Assembly: GCA_027924645.1 (NCBI GenBank)
Contig: BSBN01001750.1
Location: 124,001 to 188,000, forward strand
Source of the DNA: Cunninghamia lanceolata
Taxonomy: Eukaryota; Streptophyta; Pinopsida; Cupressales; Cupressaceae
Direction: 5' to 3'
Length of the DNA stretch: 64,000 nucleotides
Each line of letters starts with the position of its first letter. Position 1 is the stretch's first letter. A model generated the notes under the pieces. That model was given only the letters and a program-made list of their open reading frames with translations. It searched no databases and was not told the DNA's origin. A program made the position numbers and the translations under genes. This document shows, piece after piece, positions 21,186-32,800 of this stretch.

Positions 21186-21860
21186 TATCATATGAAAGGA
21201 GAGATTTTGGACTATATTATTTATAAAATAAAGTCTAACTCTAGACTGTTTTATTTTATATAATATAATATATATAATTAAATTATATCATCATAATCCT
21301 ATATAAATTTCCTATATAAATTTTGACAGTAATTTGCAACAGTATTATAAAAAAATCAAAATTTTAAAATGACTATCATATGAAAGAAGAGTTTTTGGAC
21401 GAATTGTCAAAATTTATATAGGATTATGATGATTTTTATTTCTGACAGTTCGTCCAAAAACTCTCCTTTCATATGATAGTCATAAATTTTATAAATAATA
21501 AAAAAATCGAAATTTTAAAAAGACTGTATCATATGAAAGGAGAGATTTTGGACGAACTGTCAAAATTTAATTTTAAAAACACTGTATTATATGAAGAGAG
21601 ATTTTGGACGAAATGTCAATTTATATCATAAATTTTATAAATAATAAAAAAATCGAAATTTTAAAAAGACTGTATCATATGAAAGGAGAGATTTTGGACG
21701 AAATGTCAAAATTTATATAAATTTTGACAGTTCGTCCAAAATCTCTCCTTTCATATGATACAGTCTTTTTAAAATTTTAAGTTTATAATCGATCATCATC
21801 GATTTCATCATATCCTATATAAATTTTAACAGTTCTTCCAAAATCTCTCCTTTTAACAGT
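21186..21860. repeat. Cluster of direct and inverted 40-bp repeats
   Basis: The unit TATCATATGAAAGGAGAG, followed by ATTTTGGACGAACTGTCAAA, occurs in + orientation at 21186 (short), 21374, 21537, 21585 (damaged) and 21673, and inverted at 21444-21481, 21725-21760 and about 21825-21859. The pairs 21374/21481 and 21655/21778 form long hairpins. It lies upstream of the transposase start, inside hAT II. Confidence 0.9.
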
Positions 21861-22283
21861 TGAAACTTGAAAGTTCATGTGACTTCGAACTTCGACTTAC
21901 CTGTGTTAAACTCCACAGTCCACACGATTTTGGGATTTCACCTCTGAAGACTGAATCACACAATTTTTTTAGTCTGAATCACACGGTTTTGTGCCGCCAG
22001 GAGAAAGGGTTTCGCATCGCTGGGTGAAAGGGTTTTCGCGGAATAAAGAAAATGACGTTTTTGGTTTCACGTTTTTCTTTTAAGTTTTAACCTTTTTTTT
22101 CGCGCCGAGTTTTCGCAGGAAATCCACGTGATTGAGGCGATTTTCATTGCAATATTTTGATCAAAAACTCGCCATGAGTTTTTCAAAAACTCGGGCCGAG
22201 TTATTCATCAAAAAACTCGCGGCTGGAATGGACTCGCGATTACTCGCGATTCGGGCGAGTTTCAGGCGATTTTTTCATCTCTG

Positions 22284-22682
22284 TGTGGACCAATGAATAC
22301 TCCTCCAATTACTGGGTGCAAATATTTTTATTTATTTGTTGACGATTTCAGCAGAAAAATGTGGGTGTATTTTCTTAAAAATAAATCAGAGGTGTTCAGT
22401 ATATTTCAACAGTTTAAGGCCTTAGTTGAGAAAGAGTCAGGCTCTCAGATAGTCACTCTTAGGTCTGATAATGGGGGGAGTTTTGTTCTTCTGACTTCTC
22501 CACTTTTTGTGCTGCACATGGCATTGAGCGCCAGCTTACTACACCCTACACCCCTTAGCAGAATGGTGTTGTTGAGCATCAGAATCGCACCATTATTGAA
22601 ATGGCTCATTCTATGCTGGAGCATAGACATGTCCCTAAGAAGTTCTAGGCTGAAGCAGTCTACACTGCAGTTTATCTTCTGA
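22284..22682 (+). pseudogene. Copia I integrase core
   Basis: The frame reads YFYLFVDDFSRKMWVYFLKN and later SDNGG, the integrase catalytic core (rve) with its second Asp. After SDNGGSF the reading is shifted; the expected GIERQLTTPYTPQQNG block is found in another frame near 22530-22570. A frameshift therefore inactivates it. Confidence 0.88.
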
Positions 22683-23840
22683 ACCGGTCTCCTACTTATG
22701 TCGTTAAGAAGATAACTCTTGAAGAAGGCTGGTCTGGACGCAAGCCTAAGGTCAGCCACCTGAAAGTTTTTGGCTCTACTGCTCGTGTAGGGATTCTAGA
22801 TGTCAAGCGCACCAAGCTGGATTCCAAAAGCCAGAAACTCATGTCCATTGGTTACAGTGAGAATCATAAGGCATATAGGCTGATTGATGTAGATACAGAT
22901 TGTCTCATCTTCAATCGTGATGTTGTGGTTGATGAAGCTATTGGGCCATTTTATCTGTCTTCTCCTTCTGTGAGCCCTGAGGATCAGCCTCTGAAGGCTT
23001 CTGATTTGGGTGTTCTCCTTCCCCTAGCTCCACTTGATGGGAGGGATTCTGCAGTTGTGGAGGCACCTCCGCCTAATGTTCCACCACCCGCCCCTCCTCA
23101 GGACAATTTGGATCCTCATCCAGCTAATTTTGTTCCAGCCACCCCAGCAGATGTTGTTCCTCCTGTTTCAAATGTTGGTACTTGTACTTTCCGGCCTAAA
23201 TGGTGGGTTAAGACCATAGGTGATCTTCATGATGATGAATTGATTAAGGTAGATCAGTTCGGAAAAAGAGCAAGCAACAAAATACAATTAATTTTGCTCT
23301 TACTGCCAACCTTCACAGCATCTCTGAGCCTCAGACATATTTATAGGCTAAAGGCATACCTGAGTGGCAACAAGCTATGGAAGTTGAACATCATAGTCTT
23401 CTGAAGAATAACACTTGGGTCCTCTCTGATCTTCCACTAGGGAAGAAGCCCATTGGCTACAAATGGGTGTATAAAGTTAAGTATAAGGTTGATGGAACTC
23501 TTGATAAGTATAAGGCTTGATTAGTAGCCAAAGGGTTCTCATAGATAGAGGGCATTGACTATGAGGAGAATTTTGCTCCCACAGCCAAAATGAGTACGAT
23601 TCGGCTTGTCCTTGCTATTGCAGCCCAGTTTGGATAGAAAGTCCATCAAATGGATGCCAAGAGTGCATTCCTCAATGGGGATTTACAGGAAGAAGTCTAT
23701 GTGACGCAACCTCCTGGTTTCAAGGTTGCTGGTAAAGAACACCAGGTATGCAGACTGGTGAAAGCACTCTATGGCCTTAAACAGGCTCCACGGGCATGGT
23801 ACATGAAAATTGATAAGTACCTAATTGATCATGGTTTTTA
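22683..23840 (+). pseudogene. Copia I integrase C-terminus and reverse transcriptase N-half
   Basis: Frames encode the integrase tail (HLKVFGS, then DVDTDCLIFNRDVVVDE), a proline-rich linker, and the RVT_2 start (WVYKVKYKVDG, then LVAKGFS). The active-site region [20 protein letters not shown] and [13 protein letters not shown] is at 23650-23810. Stop codons occur at about 23518, 23542 and 23635. Confidence 0.88.
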
Positions 23841-24857
23841 GAGGAGTCCTTCTGATTCTAATTTGTATTAAAACAGTCTAGTGATGATATTCTTTTGCTC
23901 GTTGTCTGTGTTGATGACTTGATCATTACTAGCAGCTCGGAACATTTGATTGAGGAGATCAAATATAATCTCAGTCAATCATTTGACATGAGAGATTTGG
24001 GACTTCTGCATTATTGCCTAGGTGTTGAGGTTTGGCAGACAGATAGTAGCATCTTCATCTCTCAGTCCAAGTATGCACGAAGTTTGCTTGATAAGTTCCG
24101 AATGAATGATTGCAAACCTACATCTACACCTATGGAGAAAGGGCTGAAACTCTCAACCAAATCAGATTCACCTGTGGAGAATGAATCAACGTTCAGGCAA
24201 CTAGTGGGCAGCCTCATCTATCTCACTGCTACTAGACCTGACCTCAGTTTTGCAGTGAGCTACCTCTCTCGTTTCATGACAGCCCCTAAAGCTGAACATT
24301 GGGTTGCAGCGAAGCGTGTGCTGAGATATGTGAAAGGCACTTCCGACTTTGGCATTTTGTATGGTAGGTGCAAAGATCTTAAGCTGATTGGCTTTACAGA
24401 CTCAGATTGGGCAGGTTCCGTTGATGACAGGAAGTCTACTTTTGGGTATGTTTTCAGTTTGGGCACATGTGCAGTTACATGGACCAGCAAGAAGCAGCAG
24501 ACAGTGGTCTTTTCCTCGACTGAAGCTGAATATCGGGGAACTGTTAAAGCAGCTTGTGAGTCAGTTTGGCTTTGAAGGATGCTTTCTGACATGCAAATGT
24601 CTCAAGCAGGGCCTTCCTCCTTGTATTGTGATAATCAAGGGGTGCTAAAACTTGCCAAAAATCCAGTCTTCTATGAACGGACCAAGCATGTTGAACTTCA
24701 TTGTCATTTCATCCGCCAGCTTGTCGAAGATAGATCAGTGATGTTGTAGTATGTTCCAACTGAGGACTAGACTGTAGATATCCTCACCAAGTCTCTGAGC
24801 CCGGATAAGTTTGTCAAATTTAGGGGGCACCTTGGTGTAGTTGATAGATTGACCATT
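23841..24857 (+). pseudogene. Copia I reverse transcriptase C-half and RNase H
   Basis: The catalytic box reads VCVDDLII (usual YVDD, Tyr to Cys). Then come LVGSLIYLTATRPDLSFAVS, the RNase H start LIGFTDSDWAGSVDDRKST, SSTEAEYR, and after a TGA at 24573 the terminal KTKHVELHCHFIR-like block to about 24790. It ends just before the polypurine tract. Confidence 0.9.
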
Positions 24858-25053
24858 AAGGGAGGGTATTAAAATAATATTTCCTTAGTTTATTTAATGG
24901 TCAATAATGTAATATATTAGATAGTTTCTAATTGCTTCATTAGCTTTAGTTTATTTTAGAAACTTCTGTATTCTTTATTTTAGAAACATCATTGTAATTC
25001 TTTATAAAGAGTGTTGCTCTCTTTCATTAATATATTAAGAATTTACCAAAACA

Positions 25054-25200
25054 AACATTTCACGATGATTTGAGCGAAAAATGACTTCTCTAGTCCCAAC
25101 GTTGACTCATACAAATGACAACATATCTAGTGACACGACTTAACATACACAGGAATGAAAAATCTTGTACCGTAATCCAAGTTTCGGATTGGGTACAACA
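25054..25200 (-). mobile_element. Second solo LTR, right part (5' end)
   Basis: It is the U3 start of the LTR interrupted by copia I. The minus strand begins TGTTGTACCCAATCCGAAAC at 25200. The first five bases are the AACAT duplication made by copia I. Confidence 0.75.
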
Positions 25201-25708
25201 ATGTGAATTTTGATTTTGATACTTCTTATTCCCTTCCCAGGGTGCACGCTGATGTATGCTAATGTAATCTTTAAACCACAAAATCTGCTTCTCCTATTAC
25301 TTGGCGTGCGCCTAGTAAGAAGCTGAGCAGATGTTCAACTTATAACAAAAATGGTTGGCTGGAACAATGGCATGCACCTATCAATCTCTTTGCAGACTTC
25401 ACAAACTCAAAACTTGTTCTTGCGAGTTCATATCTGCTTGCTAAGTTTTGTCAAAAATTTCAAATCATGCTCTCCTCTTTCCTGGATAACGTATCTCTTT
25501 GATTTTCTCCCTCACTTTTTAATTGATTGACCTTTGATCTTTGGCTTTCTGTTTGAAAGCTCTTTCTATTTCCCCTGCATATGACATAGAAGGAGGACGA
25601 TAAATGACATAGGCAAACAAAGTTTAAAACATGGCTCACACTTGAGGGGATGACAAAGTTTACAGCTTGAAATTTGTCATGATACAAAAATTTCGTATGG
25701 GTATAACA
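25201..25708 (-). mobile_element. Right part (5' end) of the gypsy LTR that starts at 7042
   Basis: The minus strand starts TGTTATACCCATACGAAATT at 25708, matching the family 5' end (TGTTGTACCC). It follows directly on the ATGTG duplication of the second solo LTR, so it is the outer LTR interrupted by that insertion. Total LTR length without insertions is about 2.95 kb. Confidence 0.7.
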
Positions 25709-27928
25709 AATTGTCAAATACTAAACCTACTGGAAATAATTTGCTTTTCACTTTCAAGGATAGTGCATTTGAATTTGCTTACACAAGGTTGCTAATGACC
25801 TCTTTCCGACAACTTGAAAATGTCAATGCACATTTTTGGAAGAATTATCACCATATATTATGAATCAGCAATCCAAAGATTTTTAACCAGCTATGCAGCA
25901 AACAATCACTTGCAGTATGGTTCTTCTATATTCTGGAATCTAACTTGCAGAAATAAGATAACACGTCCAACTGGAAAGTAAATTTAATGGAAAAGAAAAG
26001 CACATCATTAATCTAGAAAGCATAAACAAACTCTATGCAAATGAGGTTGTTGACCTCCCTTCATGCCACAGTGTCAGCTGGTCACATGGCAACATTTTTT
26101 CTGTCGTAATGTTCTGCTTCTGTTTTTATTTGGTCAAATGAGAAATGTATCCCCTGCTTACAGAGTAATGATTGATTACCCTTCAGTGGGTACATTTTTC
26201 ATTTTTATACTCAAGGGATCTCACAGTGACAACTACCTATCAAATTATCTGTACATAATCTCTCATCTAAGCATTGAATTTATTCTGCCCATCACTTAAG
26301 TGGGATTTTCTTTATTGCTAGTATCGGAGCTTTCAGGAGAATGACTTGAGAATTCTACTCAAATTTAATTATAAATAAATCCTATTTCTGTTTTATGGCT
26401 TGGACCCACTAAATTAATATGGCATAAAATTAGTTTCGTGATTTAATGCCTTTTTAGCATTCATAATATACGATTAGTTAGGCATAGGCATTTCTACATG
26501 AAATGCACAAATTGGCTATGTCCCATTTCTTCTCTGATATTTCCTGTTTATGCTTGGTGGTGATATGCGATTGAATAACCTTCTTCAACAATGCTAAGCT
26601 TGTGCAGTCAGATCTCCAATTTGGAGACCCTCAAGCTTCATGGTATAGGAAGTGGAACAACTTAACATTGGATGAATGTGAGGTGAATTGGCTCTGTTAT
26701 TATTGTTTACCACTTTGAACACCTCACTGAATCCTTCCCATCAGAAACACTAGTTATAAACAATGAAGGCATTGGAAAATTTCACTGAGAGAACTAGATA
26801 CATGATCTTATTAATTCACAAACCGGTCCAAGCTTAACTATGTATCACCTTGTCAAATGGCTAATGTTAGGGTTATAATTTCTAAAACATGCATGCACAA
26901 TAATTCTTCATATAATATGAAATTAAATTTTTTATTTGTGGGGTGAAAATATAATTTATTTATTTATTATGTATATCTCAATTTCTTGGTGGACTCCATA
27001 GTGAGTATATACTAAGTCTTGGCAAGTATTCCCATACTCTAACTATATACTAAGCCCTGGCAAGGATTTCAATACTAGTTGTCTGACATGCATTTAGTTC
27101 TCTGTAATTCAGCATTTTTTAGGGCCTCGGCTTACCACTGTGTACCCTTATTTTGTTGATGAATTTGCTACAGATAGATTTTTATCAGAGACACTTAACA
27201 CCTTGTGTTATTATGCTACAACTGTTACATTTAGTGTATCCCATAGGTGAATTTTTCAAATATATTGATTTTTAATATGCTTTCTTTTTCCGTTCTCGCA
27301 TGTTTTTGTGTTCTCAAATTTTGTGATCATCTTGCTACGATGTCTTTAAATTTTATTTAGCACTGTGATAGTAATCACAATGTCTGAATCATATTTTCCT
27401 AAGTTACTGGTTCAGATTTGGGTATGCCTGTATGACAATTTTTTTGGGGGTATATCTGTACAAAAACATATAAAGATCATAAATATATACATATTTTAAC
27501 CTAAAAACAAGAATTAAGTTCAGAAACCACATAACATGCATATATTAAACAAAACAACCATAAAAATACTACTTGAATGTCAGTTTGTCAAACTTGAATG
27601 TCATGATAGATATTTCATATTTATTGTTCAATATTAAAATAATAAAATCAGCAATCATTGTCATATGGCTCTTCATAAACATTATCATTGACGTTAGATG
27701 ATATAGGTTGATTAGAAGAACCACAAGGTCAAAGTAAAAGTATGCTGGCCATCTGACTCCTAAAAAATGAGGATTGTTGGGCAGTGGTAAATGTGTTTGT
27801 TTTTGTATTTCAAGTTGTTTTGAGGTCAAATTTAGGGTTTGGAGTTAGTTTTTAGGTTGATCGGTCAACCCATGAGACACAAAAAGCAAAAAATAATTAA
27901 ACAAAGTATAAAAAAATTAAAAAAAGGT
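25709..27928. other. Non-coding sequence upstream of the MORC exons
   Basis: No ORF with recognisable content. Probably MORC intron, because the next visible exon starts mid-domain. AT-rich, no LTR or TIR ends recognised. Confidence 0.4.
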
Positions 27929-28074
27929 GTCCGGTTCGGCTCGGATTCGCCCTGGGCACTGCAGAGCACCCCCAGGTTTGTCCAGGTATGCTGCAGCAGC
28001 ATACCCTGGCAAACCTGGTGATGCTCTGCTGAACTGGGTCATGTACTCAGACCAGGTATGAACCGGACCAAGAT
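27929..28074. repeat. Fold-back element with near-perfect 34-bp arms
   Basis: From 27961 to 28029 the sequence folds on itself: GCAGAGCA...CAGGTTTG...GGTATGCTGC pairs with GCAGCATACC...CAAACCTG...TGCTCTGC with only about four mismatches and practically no loop. Outer arms GTCCGGTTC (27930) and GAACCGGAC (about 28066-28074) extend it. It may be a small fold-back transposon or a hairpin RNA source. No TSD was identified. Confidence 0.75.
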
Positions 28075-28837
28075 CTGTGGGTAAATCTGAGCAAACTAAT
28101 AACATAGATATTTATTATTTTCTATAAATGCTTCATTCTGGATTTATTCTTATCTGCTGTTCGTGAGAAGTCCAGGTCATTTTTATATCAGCTTAGTTTA
28201 AAAATCTTAATATTTTATTGTTTTATGTTTCATAACGCTTGCTAACTAGGGATTTTACTTGTTTGAGTTTTCTTCTACAGTCACTTTTTGTTGCATTTGA
28301 AGGAATTTTTTCAATATGGGGATGGAATAAAACAATTCATTAATTTCCACATACTATAAAGATGTTAGGCCTTAAATATTCAGTTTATTAAAAAAAACTT
28401 TGTGGACATATATTTTTTCTTGAATTGAATGTGAAATGCAAGTAAAACTTAAACAGAATGATCATAATCTTCTTCTTGCCAATTTCATTTTTTGATATAT
28501 TGCTTTGAGTTGTGTTTCTCTTGCCGAGAGTTGTCATTTTTCTTGTTTCCTTCAATTAATCTAGTTGGTAAATCGCAGTTGTTATATTTCTCTTGACTTC
28601 CCTATGGTTGGTATTCTCATTTTACTTTTATGATCATAATCCTCTTCTTGGCAATTTTATTTTATGAGATGTTGCTGTGTATATTTTTTCTCTTGCTGAG
28701 AGTCATAGTTTGTCTTGTTTCCTTTACTTTATTTTGTTAGAAAACCGTAGTTGTTATATTTCTTTGACTCCTTTAGAATTGGTATCTTTGAGTACTAAAT
28801 ATTGAGAGCACTTCTAATTTTATTTTCTATTTAACAG

Positions 28838-28872
28838 CAATTGCAGAGCTGCTTGATAACGCAGTTGATGAG
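28838..28872 (+). CDS. MORC-type GHKL ATPase, exon with N-box
   Basis: A 35-nt exon between TTTAACAG and GTAACA encodes AIAELLDNAVDE, the ATPase N-box (motif I), with the catalytic Glu and Mg-binding Asn. It joins in phase to the next exon. Plant MORC proteins act in the nucleus in heterochromatin condensation and gene silencing. The first exon(s), which should carry the residues before this box, were not found in the 28.8 kb upstream, so that intron may be of similar size. Confidence 0.88.
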
Positions 28873-29149
28873 GTAACATACCTTCAATCTTTGCCATATT
28901 AGTGCACAAACATAGGACTTATTGAGAGTCGGGATGTTGTTTAAAACATTTATTTTGGTGAAGGTTAGAAATTGATTATTAATCTGTCTTTTGGCTATTA
29001 ATTGTTCACTTTATGGTTTTATGCTTCCATTGTACTAGGAAAGAAAGCAAACTTGTTTCTGAACAGTTTCATAAGATATCCACATATAGTTTTTATAGCA
29101 TAATGCACAACATTGATGTTATGTCCATCTGAACTGTACATATGTTTAG

Positions 29150-29228
29150 ATTCAAAATGGTGCAAGCTTTGTCCTTGTGGACAAAATTCAGAATGCAAAT
29201 AATAGCAGTCCAGCTCTTCTTTTCCAAG
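29150..29228 (+). CDS. MORC-type ATPase, second visible exon
   Basis: A 79-nt exon (GTTTAG acceptor, GTATAT donor) encodes IQNGASFVLVDKIQNANNSS and PALLFQ, the strand-helix segment that joins N-box to G1-box in MORC proteins. Phase agrees with both neighbours: the last base G starts an Asp codon completed in the next exon. Confidence 0.9.
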
Positions 29229-29408
29229 GTATATCCACGTTGCTTGTCAAAACGATACTTTTCTGTTTTTAAATGCTGATCTCTTCCGGTGCTTCTCGGA
29301 GCAACTTATTACTAAAATGATTGGATTGCTATACTATTTTATATTTTATGTAAGTTATTTTCTTAATGACAAAGAAATGTCAGAATAGACATCCTTTTCT
29401 GATTCCAG

Positions 29409-29498
29409 ATGATGGAGGTGGAATGGATCCTGATTGTATGCGTCGATGCATGAGCTTGGGATACTCGGCAAAAAACAAAAACTCAACTATAGGACAAT
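29409..29498 (+). CDS. MORC-type ATPase, exon with G1-box
   Basis: A 90-nt exon (TTCCAG acceptor, GTATGT donor) encodes DDGGGMDPDCMRRCMSLGYS and AKNKNSTIGQ. DDGGGM is the G1-box (motif II) that contacts the nucleotide; MSLGYSAK is typical of plant MORCs. The codon split with the next exon gives Tyr in IGQYGNGFK. Confidence 0.93.
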
Positions 29499-29760
29499 GT
29501 ATGTGAGTTAGATCAGTGTTGTTTTGTGACTGGGATATTATGTAATTCTCTTGTATACTCAAACATGAATGGTGATAAGTTGATAATGGTGGTTGATGAA
29601 TTCAATATTATTTGAGCTTTCCTTAGTTGTTATTTTCATTTGGGTTTTATAAAAATATTATTCAACACATTTAACTTTTTTGAGTTATTTATATGTTGAT
29701 TTCATGCTTCTGTAAGCAGAAGAATCTGATCCAGATGATTAACAGGATGTATGTTTGCAG

Positions 29761-29836
29761 ATGGGAATGGTTTTAAAACGAGTACCATGAGACTAGGGGC
29801 AGATGTGATTGTTTTCAGTCGCTCTGTTCATTGCAG
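29761..29836 (+). CDS. MORC-type ATPase, exon with G2-box
   Basis: A 76-nt exon (TTGCAG acceptor, GTATGC donor) encodes YGNGFKTSTMRLGADVIVFS RSVHC, including the G2-box GxGFK (motif III) with the ATP-lid Lys. Its donor opens the 29,833-bp intron that contains several retrotransposons. The last two bases pair in phase with the first base of the exon at 59670. Confidence 0.93.
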
Positions 29837-32800
29837 GTATGCTCATGTTTTTCCCCTTTTGTAAGAAAACTGCAAGAGATGACTTCAATCAACAATGCTG
29901 TAGCAGTCACATGTTAAATCAGAGGACCTTGAGGTGTCAGGTTAGATCATGTCTGTAAAATAATAAAATTGATGGGCCATGACAATTTTGGTGCACACTC
30001 TAGGTCTATGTGAGTCCTTGATGTTACTATTGCACAGAATCTTGCAACCAAACTCATCGTTATGGTCTACTGGTCATATTGTAGAAACATTGACTGGCTG
30101 GAATCCCCTCTCTTTGTAATCTTGTTACTTGTTGTACTCATACATAGTTGCCAAGAAGGCCAAACAGCCTCCCTCAGCTCCAGTGACTAACCACAAGGGT
30201 TTTCATGATCTCCACTTCTCTTGATTAAAGAAGTACCATTGTTATGTGCCACACTTTTTCCATGGTCACTAGTAACTTCAACCAAGCTTACCAAGCCTTA
30301 TACATGGATTTTTCCAAGAGTATTGTCCTCTGCAGTGGTAAAACAATTACACCCTGCAAGTACACATGAACAGAGAATTAAAATAGCACTTAAGGCTAAT
30401 ATGTTGATAACTTGATAGGTTTGACATGACATGTAAAATCCACTCTAAAAAAATGATCAAATCCCAAGAGGGCATAAACAATAATAAATACAGAAGATAG
30501 TTGGACTGAAAAATACATCAAGATTTGGTTAGTGACACCCCAGCACACCAGTAAACCTATGCAAACCATCAAAAAGCAAATGAAAAATTTAACAAGCAAA
30601 TGTTAGGAGATTGGGATAGCATGCCAAATTGCTCATAGAGGCACAAAAGATGTTTTGTGAATGTGGATGTACTTCGCGTTCACTTCTTGGACCTTTGGAT
30701 AGAGAGAAAGAAAGAAATAAAGGAATTATATTACTGTCCATGAATGACCAAGAATAGGTCGAAGGGATTGGAATGTACATCAGATACAATAGCAAAGAAC
30801 TAGGGCAAACAGGGCCCTACACTTGAAATTGCTAGTGCTTATTCAACTGAAATCTCAAGTAAGGGCCTTCTTTGAGCATGCTGACCCCGACCTAGCTGTC
30901 TTCAATGTTGCACCAGACTCCGTGGGGTAAGGGGCCATAGCAACTGTGGGGTGCAAAGCAGCATCCTGCAAATGGCAGACCTAATCATATACATTGGAAC
31001 ATGTGGTTGGTAGTTGTAATGTTCCCAATTGGCGTTTAACCAAATTGTGACCAATAGCCTATTTCTTGAGTTCTCGTAGGCTATCTGGTAATGGTAAGGG
31101 GACTCCTTGATTCTTGGAGAGCACAGGTTCAGTTCTTTTTGTTTCCTTTCTATGGCATTGAGCTCAGTTGGTGTTCAAGATCACAGTAATGCTTTCAGAA
31201 GTAATTTTGGCTTCCCGGTTTGCTCTCCAAACTTCTTGGAGAAGTCGTCTATTTATAGTAAGTCATCTAGTTGGCATCATTCTTCATCCCAAACCTTCAG
31301 GATCATGTTGGTATGGTTTATTTTGCAATTCGCTTCAATTTGGGATTTTTTGCAAGTTGGGTGGGTTATTTGAGCTATTTAATTATTAAATTCACTTAAG
31401 TCTTTTAAGGTTGAAAATATTTAATGATGACTTAAGTGTAATAGCTCATTGGAAAGGTAAAAGGATTTATTAATTGATTAGGCACATTAAAGTGAGTGCC
31501 TAGACATGGGAAAAGGAGGAATTATTGAAGTAAGTGAAAAGTTAATTATTTTCAAAAAGAAATATATTCCCATGTAACCTAAAAGTGCCTATCTAAGGAG
31601 ATTGAGAGCTCATTGTTGGGGTTATGCTGAAGATTTCTTATTGTTATGCTGCCGGATTGAACCTACGTATTCTTCCAAGCCTTCTTGAGGACGAAAACCC
31701 TTTTGGAGAAGACCGGTTTCGGTGGTGGAAGATCCTCCCTAGCTGATAGTAGTGATTTCATCTAGGGATAACACTTGTATTGCAATGGATTTGATTAGTT
31801 TTGATGTATTTTGAAGTGCATAGATCTATTGTTCAGTTTTGGTGTGCAGATTGTAGAGATAAAGAAGAGATTTTTTTAAAGATACGGATTGATTTTACTG
31901 CAGATTGGAGGATCCATTCCTAGCTGCCCATATTCCTAGTTAGCGCTAGGGTTTTGAGTTGGTTTATGGCAAATTTTCCCCCATTGAAGACATTAATTGC
32001 AGTGGTTTGATTTGCAAGCTAGTCGCCAGGGATTGTAGATGAATTTTGAGGTGTTTGCTGTCCTAAAAAGACCTGATCTATGAACAATTTTGCAGACTGC
32101 TTCCTTGTGAGAATCAGCGCTAGGGTTTGAAGATAATTAATGGGCGATATCTCCTTGTGAATGGCATCATTGCAGCACTTTTTCTCTAAGCTGATTGTCT
32201 AAGTTTGGAGGTAATTTTGAGAGTATTTGTTGAATATAAAACTTGGTTTTCTGATTTAAGTTGCAGATCTGAAACAGATCTAGGTTTCAAAGGGCCATAC
32301 CATTCCCTGATCAGACCGAATTGCATTTCCAGAATTCAGTTCAGACCTGCAATTGTTATCAGCAGTGTTGAAAGGGTGTTTGCAGGTTGTTGAAGGTGTT
32401 TTGACAGTGGTTAGAAGTGCTTAGATTCAGCCTAGATTATTCTGAGCATTCATTGAAATTTGATGGCATTTGATCATTTTGGGCTGTGTGTTCTCATTGT
32501 TCTAACTGTATTTTGATTGCAGCAGGGGCAGATTAAACATTCTGATTTAGTTGTTTATATTTCAGTGCAATCATTTGTGTAAACATTTATATCCTACATT
32601 CTTGGATGATTGTAACCCCTGGATGGTAGTACCGCCAGTGGGATTGATAGCTTCTTGTTTATGCTTCTGACCCCACTGAGTAAGTGCTTTAACTGTAAGG
32701 CTTGCCGCTGAAAAGTGGATGTGCCAAATGCTTTCATTTTAATACTGCCACTGAATAAGTGGTGATTTCCCACTGTATAAGTGGATACCCACTGAATAAG

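Larger units (their letters stand above)
18164..22283 (-). mobile_element. hAT transposon II (4,120 bp)
   Basis: Terminal inverted repeats CATAGTTGAAAAACTCG (left) and CAGAGATGAAAAAATCG (right, complemented) match at 14 of 17 positions. The 8-bp duplication is exact. Subterminal regions are rich in ACTCGGC/ACTCGC words. It encodes a spliced transposase on the minus strand and has a striking inverted-repeat cluster at 21186-21860. It is inserted into copia I integrase and is a different hAT from the one at 13560. Confidence 0.95.
12510..25053 (+). mobile_element. Ty1/copia element I (about 4.6 kb without nested hATs)
   Basis: Two 187-bp LTRs (12510-12696, 24867-25053) differ at five positions, all transitions, giving about 97 percent identity. 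The primer binding site TGGTATCAGAGCAGG (initiator-tRNA-Met type) is at 12697-12711 and the polypurine tract AAGGGAGGG is at 24858-24866. Both LTRs start TA rather than TG and end CA. The polyprotein order gag, protease, integrase, RT, RNase H identifies Ty1/copia. Several stops and frameshifts make it defective. Two hAT elements are inserted in it. Confidence 0.95.

Noticed and set aside
7037..25713. AATTA/AATTG target duplication around the outer gypsy LTR
   Set aside because: The left side at 7041 is the element's own gag region, so the match cannot be a target duplication of that LTR.
1..28837. Upstream MORC exon(s)
   Set aside because: I looked for the conserved segment before the N-box and did not find it. 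It may be outside the window.
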